In this document: positions 12,271 to 19,587 of the stretch, piece after piece
Numbering within the stretch: position 1 is the first letter of the stretch
Layout of the letters: the number at the start of each line of letters is the position of its first letter
DNA from: JAGOSA01 sp039795715
Lineage (GTDB): Bacteria > Patescibacteriota > Minisyncoccia > Phycocordibacterales > UBA9973
Length of the DNA: 22,717 nt
Assembly: GCA_039795715.1 (NCBI GenBank)
Contig: JBDKLD010000013.1
Span: forward strand, 1 to 22,717
Direction: 5' to 3'
Notes under the pieces: generated by a model
What the model saw: the letters and a program-made list of their open reading frames with translations, nothing else
Databases searched by the model: none
Told to the model about the DNA's origin: nothing
Translations under genes and position numbers: made by a program

Positions 12271-14046
12271 ATGAACGACAATACCTCCGACAAGCTCCAT
12301 GAGCTTCGCCACACGCTTGCTCACCTGCTCGGCGCAGCAGTGCTTGAACTTTATCCGGGCACAAAACTCACACTTGGTCCGGCGATCGACAACGGTTTCT
12401 ACTACGATTTTGATATGGCTGGCGGAGCAAAAATTGGCGATGATGATTTGGCGAAAATTGAATCAAAGATGCGTGAGATTTTGCCGAGCTGGACTGATTT
12501 TAAAAAAGAAGTTGTGGCTGAAAATATTGCAAAATCTACGTTTTTGGAAAATGAATATAAAAATGAGCTTATTTCTGAAATTGTAAGCAAGGGAGAAGAA
12601 ATTACTTTTTATACTTCAGGTGCAGGCAGCGTGCACGAATTCACCGACCTTTGTCGCGGTGGTCACCTCGAAAATCCGGCACAGGAAATCTCGCCGGCAA
12701 GTTTTAAACTCGATCGTGTTGCTGGCGCATATTGGCGTGGGAGCGAGAAAAATAAAATGCTCACGCGTATTTATGGCCTAGCATTTCATGATGAAGAAAA
12801 GCTTAAGGAATATTTAAAAATGCGTGAAGAAGCCGAAAAAAACGATCACCGCAAACTCGGCGCTGAAATGGACATTTTTGCTTTTGACGACGATGTCGGT
12901 GCGGGACTTCCTCTTTGGCTTCCAAATGGAGGAGTACTCACTGAAGAATTGGAAAAGCTCGCCAAGGAAACTGAATTCCTAGCTGGCTATGATCGCGTCA
13001 AAACTCCGCACTTGGCCAAAGAATCAATGTATAAAACCTCAGGCCACTTGCCGTACTACGAAGACTCTATGTACCCGCCAATGGAATATGAAGGTGGCAA
13101 ATACTATTTACGCGCGATGAATTGTCCGCACCACCACAAAGTGTTCGCTGCGCGACCAAAATCGTACCGTGACCTTCCCCTTCGCTTGGCTGAATACGGC
13201 ACTGTCTACCGCCACGAAAAATCTGGCGAGCTTTTCGGCCTCATGCGCGTGCGTTCGCTTTCAATGAACGATGCGCATATATATTGTACGGAAGAGCAGT
13301 TTGCCGATGAATTCCGCGCGGTGAACGAAATGTATTTGAAATATTTCAAAATATTCGGTGTAGAAAAATACGTCATGCGCCTTTCTGTACACGATCCGAA
13401 AAAGCTTGGCGAAAAATATGTCGACGAACCCGAGCTCTGGTTCAAGACCGAAAAAATGGTGCGCGATGTTTTGATAGAATCAAATATTCCTTATATCGAA
13501 GTTCCGAACGAAGCCGCTTTCTATGGTCCAAAAATTGATGTACAAGTTTGGAGCGCTATTGGTCGCGAATTTACTCTTGCAACAAACCAAGTAGATTTCG
13601 CTGTGCCTGCTCGCTTTGGACTCACCTACACCGACAATACCGGCAAACAGCAAACTCCTCTCTGTATCCATCGCGCGCCGCTTGGCACACACGAGCGCTT
13701 TATTGGTTTTTTGATTGAACACTATGGCGGCAACTTCCCTACGTGGCTTGCGCCTCTCCAAGTGGCAATTGTTCCAGTCAAAGACACCCACGCTAGTGCA
13801 GCGAAAGAACTCGCCCAGAAAATGCGTGAGCAATTTATCCGTGTTGAAATATTTGACGACAATAACAGCCTCGGCAAGCGCATCCACGCCGCGAAAAACA
13901 TGTGTACTCCCTACACTATCGTCCTTGGTGATAAAGAAATTGAAAGCGGACAGCTGGCTATTGAAAAAAGAGACGGATCAAAGGAAGCACAGACAGCTGA
14001 AGATTTAATCAAGAATATATTGAGTGAAATTAAAGAGCGCAAATAG
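12271..14046 (+). CDS. thrS: Threonyl-tRNA synthetase, lacking the TGS domain
   Basis: The 591-aa enzyme charges tRNA-Thr. It begins directly with the editing (tRNA_SAD) domain, with HTLAH near residues 14-18 and CRGGH near residues 128-132. The class II core follows. The zinc ligands are visible as Cys in MNCPHHH, His in NDAHIYC and His in CIHRAPLG. The anticodon-binding domain starts at WLAPLQVAIVP. E. coli ThrRS has an extra N-terminal TGS domain of about 60 residues that is absent here. Both tRNA-Thr genes seen in this window are at the other end. The coiled-coil gene follows 1 nt after its stop. Confidence 0.96.
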   Translation: MNDNTSDKLHELRHTLAHLLGAAVLELYPGTKLTLGPAIDNGFYYDFDMAGGAKIGDDDLAKIESKMREILPSWTDFKKEVVAENIAKSTFLENEYKNELISEIVSKGEEITFYTSGAGSVHEFTDLCRGGHLENPAQEISPASFKLDRVAGAYWRGSEKNKMLTRIYGLAFHDEEKLKEYLKMREEAEKNDHRKLGAEMDIFAFDDDVGAGLPLWLPNGGVLTEELEKLAKETEFLAGYDRVKTPHLAKESMYKTSGHLPYYEDSMYPPMEYEGGKYYLRAMNCPHHHKVFAARPKSYRDLPLRLAEYGTVYRHEKSGELFGLMRVRSLSMNDAHIYCTEEQFADEFRAVNEMYLKYFKIFGVEKYVMRLSVHDPKKLGEKYVDEPELWFKTEKMVRDVLIESNIPYIEVPNEAAFYGPKIDVQVWSAIGREFTLATNQVDFAVPARFGLTYTDNTGKQQTPLCIHRAPLGTHERFIGFLIEHYGGNFPTWLAPLQVAIVPVKDTHASAAKELAQKMREQFIRVEIFDDNNSLGKRIHAAKNMCTPYTIVLGDKEIESGQLAIEKRDGSKEAQTAEDLIKNILSEIKERK

Positions 14047-14047
14047 T

Positions 14048-14455
14048 ATGACAGAAGGAGAAAAACCATTTGTCGGTGACCAAGATTTTCACAAATATCA
14101 AAAACAAGCTTTAGACCGAAAAGAGCAATTTGAGAAATGGAAAAAACAATACGGAGACCAGCTTTCTGACTTAGAGGGTTACCTTGTATTTGAAAATGAA
14201 TCTCTCATTTGGCTTGAAAATGAGATTAAAGAAAAAGAAAAAGAAGGAAAGGACACTTCTGTAGATAAAATTATACTTGAAAAACAGAAAGCCGATATTC
14301 AAAACACTGAGCAAATGATTGTTGACTGGAAAAAATATATCGCTGAATTTACACTGGACACAATTGCTGAACAAAAAATTATTGAGGAATTTGATAGTTA
14401 TCAAGAAAGAATCAAGCAGTGGATTATCGATAAAAAACCCGGTCAGGAAAATTAA
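14048..14455 (+). CDS. Coiled-coil protein of unknown function, 135 aa
   Basis: The protein is highly charged and helical, with heptad-like runs (QALDRKEQFEKWKKQYG, NEIKEKEKEGKDTSVDKIIL, SYQERIKQWIIDKK). No signal or membrane segment is visible. ATG at 14048 lies 1 nt after the thrS TAG, so translation is probably coupled; an in-frame start at 14024 would overlap thrS. The link to thrS is only positional. Confidence 0.7.
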   Translation: MTEGEKPFVGDQDFHKYQKQALDRKEQFEKWKKQYGDQLSDLEGYLVFENESLIWLENEIKEKEKEGKDTSVDKIILEKQKADIQNTEQMIVDWKKYIAEFTLDTIAEQKIIEEFDSYQERIKQWIIDKKPGQEN

Positions 14456-14474
14456 AAAATCCCCTTTTGGGGAT
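14453..14474 (-). terminator. Terminator of the ITPase gene
   Basis: ATCCCC/GGGGAT with loop AAAA (minus strand), followed by TTTTTT. The gene's TGA touches the stem. On the plus strand no U run follows, so it mainly serves the minus-strand gene. Confidence 0.85.
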
Positions 14475-15046
14475 CACGCTTTGAGTGCAATTTTTTCTTC
14501 TCTTTCCTTAAGTTTTTGCAGTACATCTTGAACAGCTTTGCCACGGTGGGAAAATTGATTTTTCTCTTCAGTCGAATAATCAATCATCAGCTTGTCTTTG
14601 CCGTCTGGTGTAACAATGAGATCGAATTCCGTGCCCAGATCATTTCTCAGGCTCGAACCAGTGATCGTGCCATCGAGCTCGCCCATCCCGAAGACAAAGT
14701 CATTTGCACCAAAGCAAATACCGATTCGACAGACTATTTTTACTCGGTCGCCATCAAAACGTTGCCCAATTTGCCACGACTTGAAGGCGGTAAGGAAATC
14801 TTTGATGTAAGGTCCAGGAAAGCCATTGAGCGAACTGAGGTGGAACGAAGTATCGTCAACAAGAACCGGTTTGTTAAACTTTCGAAAACATGCATTCATC
14901 TTATAGGTGAACACCATGTCGGGACTGCCTTGTATCTCGTGAATACCAATGCTCTCCTGATCGCAATCGAAGTATTCACTAAGCGCGGCCGATAGCTCTT
15001 TGAACTTGAGCTTGTTGCCGGTAACTATGGTTAGTTTTTGTTTCAT
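14474..15046 (-). CDS. rdgB: Ham1/RdgB-family inosine/xanthosine triphosphate pyrophosphatase
   Basis: The 190-aa enzyme removes non-canonical purine NTPs (ITP, XTP, dITP). The N-terminal motif TGNKLKFKEL, the core VDDTSFHLSSLNGFPGPYIK and the C-terminal FSHRGKAVQDVL are all present. GPYIKDFL is the form typical of eukaryotic/archaeal ITPA; most bacterial RdgB proteins have PGxYSAR. Length fits the family. A TATAGT box lies 17 nt upstream of ATG. It ends in TGA followed at once by its terminator. Confidence 0.9.
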   Translation of the reverse strand: MKQKLTIVTGNKLKFKELSAALSEYFDCDQESIGIHEIQGSPDMVFTYKMNACFRKFNKPVLVDDTSFHLSSLNGFPGPYIKDFLTAFKSWQIGQRFDGDRVKIVCRIGICFGANDFVFGMGELDGTITGSSLRNDLGTEFDLIVTPDGKDKLMIDYSTEEKNQFSHRGKAVQDVLQKLKEREEKIALKA

Positions 15047-15079
15047 TAAAGTATGTTTTGCTGACTATATAGCAAAAGC

Positions 15080-15104
15080 AAAAATTCCGCCAGGGCGGAA
15101 TTTT
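15080..15104 (-). terminator. gyrB: Terminator of gyrB
   Basis: AAAATTCCGCC pairs with GGCGGAATTTT across a very short loop. On the minus strand a T run follows. It lies about 30 nt past the gyrB stop. Confidence 0.85.
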
Positions 15105-15132
15105 ACTGCTATTTAGAAAGTAGTATAAAAAA

Positions 15133-17241
15133 CTAAAAATCCAAATTCGCCATTTTGGCGTTTGATTGGATGAAAGATTTGCGTGGAGCAACTTCGCTAC
15201 CCATGAGTGTGTCGAAAACTTTGTTGGCTTCTTCGGCATCGTCGATAGTGACTTGCTTGAGAATGCGACGAGCTGGATCCATTGTTGTTTCCCAAAGTTC
15301 ATCGGCGTTCATTTCGCCGAGACCTTTGTAGCGCTGGATGTGAACTTTGTTGGAAACTTTTTTGCCAGACTTTCCACCTTTTGCTTCCTCAGCTTCTTCA
15401 TCACCCTCTTCTTCATTTTCTTCTTCGTTATCGCTACCGTCACTTACCTCTTCTACATCGGCGCGCTTGCCGATAATCTTATTCTTTTCTTCATCTGAAT
15501 ATGCATAGGAAATTTCCTTACCGATTTTTATTTTGTACAAAGGTGGCTGAGCGATGTATACATAGCCAGCATCAATAATACTCTTGAAGTAGCGATACAT
15601 GAGCGTGAGGATGAGCGTACGAATGTGTGCACCGTCCACGTCGGCATCAGTTGCGAGAATAATTTTGTGGTAGCGGATCTTGGTGATATCCATCGTGTCG
15701 CCGATCGATGTACCCATTGCAATAACCAAGTTTTTTATCTGCTCACTGCCGAGCATGCGATCAAGGCGCGCTCGTTCAACGTTGAGAATTTTTCCGCGAA
15801 GGGGAAGTACGGCCTGCGTTTTTCTATCGCGTCCCATCTTGGCAGTACCGCCAGCCGAATCTCCCTCAACAATGAAGACTTCTGATTCACTAGCGTCTTT
15901 CGATTGGCAGTCGGAAAGTTTGCCCGGCAAGGTCATGCCTTCGAGCGCACCTTTGCGGAGAATAGAATCCTTGGCAGCTTTGGCAGCTTTACGAGCGCGC
16001 AGAGCAAGTACGGCTTTGCCGATAATTCCCTTGGCATCGTCAGGATTTTCTTCGAGATATTGTTCAAAGGCTTCGCCAAACACTTTTTGCACGGCACCTT
16101 GAGCTTCGGTCGAACCGAGCTTGGCTTTGGTCTGACCTTCAAATTGGATTTCCGCGAGCTTGACTGAAATGATTGCCGTCAAACCCTCGAGCACGTCGTC
16201 GCCCGTAAATCCCCCGTCAGCTTCTTTCAAGACTTGATTTTTCTTGGCGAAATTGTTGACGAGGCGAGTGAGCGCCATTTTGAAACCGGCAACGTGCGTT
16301 CCACCTTCGGCAGTGTAAATATTGTTGGCAAATGGCATGAGACGGTCGGCAATGTCATCGACATATTGGAGCGCGACCTCAACACCGACGCCGTCGATAT
16401 CTTTTTGCACATAGAAAATGCGATCGTGAACGGGCTTGAGATGTTTATTGGTGAATTTGACGAGCGACACGAGTCCGCCTTCGAAAAAGAATGAGACGGA
16501 TGGAAGTTCGAGACCGAGGTCTTTTATCCAGTATGTTTCAGTGTCTTCGAGTTCAGCGCCTTTTTTGCCGATAGTATCACCATAACCGCGAGCATCGACG
16601 ATTTCGATGCGGAGCGAACTTACCAAATATGCCTGCTGGCGCAAATGATTGACGATAGTTTCAAAATTGAAATTGGTATCAGGGAAAATAATGCCGTCCG
16701 GCTGGAAAGTGATGATGGTGCCGTGCTCTTTTGAACTGGCGATTTTTTTGACAGCCGCTTTTTTCTTGCCTTGCGAATATTCCTGCACGAATCGTCCACC
16801 ATCGCGGTGAACTTCGGCACGAGTGTAAATAGAGAGTGCGTTCACAACGGATGCGCCGACGCCATGGAGACCGCCGGAAACTTTGTAGCCACTATCGTCA
16901 CCACCAAATTTGCCACCAGCGTGCAAAGTCGTCATGACGGTTTCGAGTGCAGAAACTTTTGTTTTGGAATGGATATCAGTCGGAATACCGCGACCGTTGT
17001 CAGCCACGCGAATCTTGTTGCCAGGCAAAAGCACAACTTCGATACGATCACAAAAACCGCCCATCGCTTCGTCACGGGAGTTATCGAAAATTTCCCAGAC
17101 CAAGTGGTGCAGGCCGTCGATACCGGTCGTGCCGATGTACATACCCGGGCGCTTTCGTACCGGTTCGAGACCTTCGAGAACAGAGATTGCCTCGGCGCCG
17201 TATGAGCCTTTTTTAGTTTTTGGTGCGGTTTCTTTGGTCAT
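15133..17241 (-). CDS. gyrB: DNA gyrase subunit B
   Basis: The 702-aa protein is the ATPase subunit of type IIA topoisomerase. The GHKL ATPase motifs are EIFDNSRDEA (about residues 50-59), DNGRGIP, and GGLHGVGASVVNAL. The TOPRIM motifs are VEGDSAGG and DADVDGAHI. The tail holds QRYKGLGEMN and MDPARR. An acidic, Glu-rich insert (about residues 590-628, DNEEENEEEGDEEAEEAKGG) sits before QRYKGLGE. gyrA is not in the window. ParE is an alternative name, but the family wording fits GyrB and CPR genomes usually have one type IIA enzyme. Confidence 0.95.
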   Translation of the reverse strand: MTKETAPKTKKGSYGAEAISVLEGLEPVRKRPGMYIGTTGIDGLHHLVWEIFDNSRDEAMGGFCDRIEVVLLPGNKIRVADNGRGIPTDIHSKTKVSALETVMTTLHAGGKFGGDDSGYKVSGGLHGVGASVVNALSIYTRAEVHRDGGRFVQEYSQGKKKAAVKKIASSKEHGTIITFQPDGIIFPDTNFNFETIVNHLRQQAYLVSSLRIEIVDARGYGDTIGKKGAELEDTETYWIKDLGLELPSVSFFFEGGLVSLVKFTNKHLKPVHDRIFYVQKDIDGVGVEVALQYVDDIADRLMPFANNIYTAEGGTHVAGFKMALTRLVNNFAKKNQVLKEADGGFTGDDVLEGLTAIISVKLAEIQFEGQTKAKLGSTEAQGAVQKVFGEAFEQYLEENPDDAKGIIGKAVLALRARKAAKAAKDSILRKGALEGMTLPGKLSDCQSKDASESEVFIVEGDSAGGTAKMGRDRKTQAVLPLRGKILNVERARLDRMLGSEQIKNLVIAMGTSIGDTMDITKIRYHKIILATDADVDGAHIRTLILTLMYRYFKSIIDAGYVYIAQPPLYKIKIGKEISYAYSDEEKNKIIGKRADVEEVSDGSDNEEENEEEGDEEAEEAKGGKSGKKVSNKVHIQRYKGLGEMNADELWETTMDPARRILKQVTIDDAEEANKVFDTLMGSEVAPRKSFIQSNAKMANLDF

Positions 17242-17270
17242 TTAAACGTGAATTTAGGGTGAATATAAAA

Positions 17271-17297
17271 TAAAAAAGCTCTTGTAAGCTACAAGAG
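17271..17297 (-). terminator. Terminator between pheS and gyrB
   Basis: CTCTTGTA pairs with TACAAGAG over a 3-nt loop, followed on the minus strand by C and TTTTTT. It should end the pheS transcript before gyrB. Confidence 0.75.
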
Positions 17298-17367
17298 TAT
17301 TATAGCAATAATGAAGAGGTAAAGCTAGGAAAAATGTGAGAAAAAGAGCTTGGTTTATAAGGGTTTT

Positions 17368-18525
17368 TTATCTCACCTCTCCCCCAAACACCCTCTTCGT
17401 CTCTTCTTCAAGTTTTTTATGCATAGTATTCACCTCTTCATCGGTGAGCGTTCGATCAAGTGAGCGGTACGTAATGCGGTAGGCGTAGCTTTTTTTACCT
17501 TCTCCGAATTTGGCTGCATTTTCATATTCATCTATTAGTGCCATTTCCTCGGCCAAGTCCCCCACCACGTCGCGCACGACATCGAAATAATTGTTTGGCG
17601 CAAAGTTCGCTTTTTCAACAATAAAAGAAATATCGCGCACGATGGCAGGATACTTGCTCACCTCTTTAAATTTCTGTCCGAGTACGAGCTGTTTTTTCAC
17701 GCGTTCATCATCTGACCAAAGCAAACGAATGTCGGGTAGTTCCATGCTGATCATCGCCCAGCGCTCAATACCAGAGCCCCAAGCCCAACCATTGTAGACA
17801 TTCGAATCAACGCCAAGTTTCTCAAGCACGCTCGGCTTCACAACACCAGAACCGAGAATTTCCAGCCAGTCCTTTTCATCAGAGCCACTTGTCCCCTCTT
17901 TTTTAATTTCAATTTCAGTCGACGGATGAGTATATGGAAATGTTTCCTCGACAAAGCGGTGCTCAACGTCGCCGAAGATAGCCTTCACAATTTTGAGCTC
18001 AACGTCTTTGAGCGTTTCGAGATCCATTGGTTCAGTTTCCTTGGGTGCTATATAAACAGCATCAATCTGATGGAAGACATTCATGTGGTGGCGATCGATC
18101 TCATCTTTGCGATAGACTTTTCCGTAAGCAAAAACGCCAAGCGGCTCACGCTTCGCGAGACGCGCCTTGATTTCTTCTTGCTGGAAATAGTAGTACCACA
18201 TGACTGTCGTCTGTGTGCGCAAGATGTGATTATCGTCTGGGAAATATGTATCCGACTTGCTACGCGCTGGATGATTGGCGGGGAAATCGAAAAGGTCAAA
18301 AGCAATTTTCGTAGACATAATTTCTGGCACATGAATTGTGTCGAAGATTTTGAAATCAGGAATACCAGTAATGCGCACAACGAGTTCTTTGATCGGGCTA
18401 CCGTCAGTACGCGACAAATCAGGCATCGCCAAGTAGCGCTTCATGCGCACGGCTTCGGCATCTGTACGGCTCTCGAGTAAGCTGATGATTTTTTGCTCTT
18501 CGGTTGTGTCGATGTTGATCTCCAT
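17368..18525 (-). CDS. pheS: Single-chain phenylalanyl-tRNA synthetase, mitochondrial type (PheS core + FDX-ACB)
   Basis: The 385-aa protein has a class II PheRS catalytic core: HPARSKSDTYF (motif 1 region), YGKVYRKDEIDRHHMNVFHQI (motif 2, given in two parts here: YGKVYRKDE and HMNVFHQI), WLEILGSGVV and GWAWGSGIERWAM (motif 3). Residues about 292-385 form an FDX-ACB domain (YPAIVRDISF, YRITYRSLDRTLTDEEV). In bacteria that domain is normally at the end of PheT. This core-plus-FDX-ACB layout is the mitochondrial monomeric PheRS. The N-terminal coiled coil of bacterial PheS is absent, and no pheT is nearby. ATG at 18525 is chosen; the upstream ATG at 18537 overlaps the -10 box. Confidence 0.9.
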   Translation of the reverse strand: MEINIDTTEEQKIISLLESRTDAEAVRMKRYLAMPDLSRTDGSPIKELVVRITGIPDFKIFDTIHVPEIMSTKIAFDLFDFPANHPARSKSDTYFPDDNHILRTQTTVMWYYYFQQEEIKARLAKREPLGVFAYGKVYRKDEIDRHHMNVFHQIDAVYIAPKETEPMDLETLKDVELKIVKAIFGDVEHRFVEETFPYTHPSTEIEIKKEGTSGSDEKDWLEILGSGVVKPSVLEKLGVDSNVYNGWAWGSGIERWAMISMELPDIRLLWSDDERVKKQLVLGQKFKEVSKYPAIVRDISFIVEKANFAPNNYFDVVRDVVGDLAEEMALIDEYENAAKFGEGKKSYAYRITYRSLDRTLTDEEVNTMHKKLEEETKRVFGGEVR

Positions 18526-18535
18526 ATGTAAGAGC

Positions 18536-18541
18536 ATTATA
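18536..18541 (-). promoter_or_regulatory. pheS: -10 box of pheS
   Basis: TATAAT on the minus strand, 10 nt before ATG (18525), giving a leader of about 3 nt. This rules out the ATG at 18537. Confidence 0.65.
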
Positions 18542-18587
18542 CACAGAAATGGCTTAATTTAAAGGCTGTTCGTTGTGGCCAAAACAA

Positions 18588-18593
18588 TATAGT
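18588..18593 (+). promoter_or_regulatory. -10 box of the 30-aa gene
   Basis: TATAGT ends 8 nt before ATG (18602). It is divergent from the pheS promoter about 50 nt away. Confidence 0.55.
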
Positions 18594-18601
18594 ATAGACT
18601 C

Positions 18602-18694
18602 ATGACTAAGCAGAAAAAGTGGCTTCTCATTGCCGGAATCATTCTCCTCATACTCGGCATCTATCTGGGCTGGCTGGATAATGGACCGATGTGA
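18602..18694 (+). CDS. 30-aa single-pass membrane peptide
   Basis: MTKQKK is followed by a hydrophobic helix (WLLIAGIILLILGIYLGWL) and a short polar end (DNGPM), then TGA. A positively charged start, one clean helix and a promoter at the local standard spacing make it a plausible gene. No family is recognised. Confidence 0.55.
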   Translation: MTKQKKWLLIAGIILLILGIYLGWLDNGPM

Positions 18695-18708
18695 ACGAGC
18701 GGGGTGAT

Positions 18709-18736
18709 TTGACAAATCATTTCGGTAATGTAGAAT
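18709..18736 (+). promoter_or_regulatory. Promoter of the 133-aa membrane protein
   Basis: TTGACA (18709-18714), a 16-nt spacer and TAGAAT (18731-18736). It overlaps a dyad TAGAAT-N9-ATTCTA (18731-18751) that spans the expected transcription start and could be an operator. Confidence 0.7.
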
Positions 18737-18763
18737 CTAGAAAACATTCTAAAATAAAATATC

Positions 18764-19165
18764 ATGACTACAAAATTCTCACGTGAAGCCTTTTGCTACT
18801 CCTACCTTGGTAGGTTTTTGGGGGGACTAGAGACAATAATTATTTGCAGCTTAGTGCCGTACATATTTATTCCCATCCTATTTACTACAACCGACAACAG
18901 AGCACCCGAAGAGATACAAAAACTTCGGATAGGTTTTATGATACTTGCCGGTATTTTTGGTTTCATTGTTTCGTTCTTTGCGTTAAAGTATTCTTGGTTA
19001 TTTTCAAGAATTATTAAACCATCAGAAGGCATGATCGAAAAGTACCGTGAAATGAGAAAAGAAGAATTATTGAATTTCATCGATTACAGTAGGAAAAAAA
19101 TTCGATGCGAAGAAAAATGGATAGCGGATTGCGAAAAAAATCTTGCTGAACTTAAAACTCTTTAG
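18764..19165 (+). CDS. Two-helix membrane protein with charged C-terminal tail, 133 aa
   Basis: Two membrane segments (TIIICSLVPYIFIPILF and FMILAGIFGFIVSFFALKY) are separated by a short loop. A basic, helical cytoplasmic tail follows (MIEKYREMRKEELLNFIDYSRKKI is its core, given here as MIEKYREMRKEELL). No family is recognised. The gene is monocistronic, with a clear promoter 27 nt upstream and a strong terminator. Confidence 0.72.
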   Translation: MTTKFSREAFCYSYLGRFLGGLETIIICSLVPYIFIPILFTTTDNRAPEEIQKLRIGFMILAGIFGFIVSFFALKYSWLFSRIIKPSEGMIEKYREMRKEELLNFIDYSRKKIRCEEKWIADCEKNLAELKTL

Positions 19166-19167
19166 CG

Positions 19168-19190
19168 AACGGCAGAAATGCCGTTTTTTT
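19168..19190 (+). terminator. Rho-independent terminator after the 133-aa gene
   Basis: AACGGC/GCCGTT with a 6-nt loop, followed by a T run. Confidence 0.88.
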
Positions 19191-19208
19191 ATTTTAAATA
19201 AGAAATCT

Positions 19209-19574
19209 TTATTTATACTCAAACAAAATCTCAGCAAAGTTTTTAATCTTGCCTGTTTTCTTATCGACTTCAATTCCCTCTTCTTTGTAGAGCTTCATGC
19301 GCTTTGCGCGGTATTCGTCATTGACCCAAACTTTGCCACCAGCGTAGACTATGCGGTGAAAAGGAATGCGCTTCTCACCGGCATCCCAAGCTTTGCCTAA
19401 AATAGAGGTAATGCTTTGCGATGCCATCGGACCAGCGCCACAGGCTTTGGTAATTGCGCCATATGTTGTGACACGACCTTTGGGAATGGCGAGCGCGGCT
19501 TCGACAACACGCTGACTAAAGGTTTTCATTTTCGGCTGTAATTTTTTGAGTTGTGCTTTTTGACTTTGCATAGA
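19209..19574 (-). CDS. atl: Alkyltransferase-like (ATL) DNA-binding protein, PFHR variant
   Basis: The 121-aa protein matches the C-terminal DNA-binding domain of O6-alkylguanine transferases: IPKGRVTTYGAITKACG (helix-turn-helix region) and IPFHRIVYAGGKV. The acceptor Cys of PCHR is Phe (PFHR, residues 70-73), so it cannot accept alkyl groups. ATL proteins bind alkylated guanine and hand it to nucleotide excision repair; the usual form is PWHR. The region of the Arg finger (normally xxAR) reads MASQS, so the base-flipping Arg also seems missing. ATG at 19574 lies 13 nt after the helicase-nuclease stop, suggesting an operon. ATG at 19529 is an alternative start. Confidence 0.85.
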   Translation of the reverse strand, partial: SMQSQKAQLKKLQPKMKTFSQRVVEAALAIPKGRVTTYGAITKACGAGPMASQSITSILGKAWDAGEKRIPFHRIVYAGGKVWVNDEYRAKRMKLYKEEGIEVDKKTGKIKNFAEILFEYK

Positions 19575-19587
19575 TAGTACGAATTTT

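Noticed and set aside
17299..17304. TATAAT before gyrB as the gyrB promoter
   Set aside because: Transcription from it would start inside the pheS terminator stem, and no -35 is visible. I could not settle the gyrB promoter; TATATT or TAAATT nearer the start are weak candidates.
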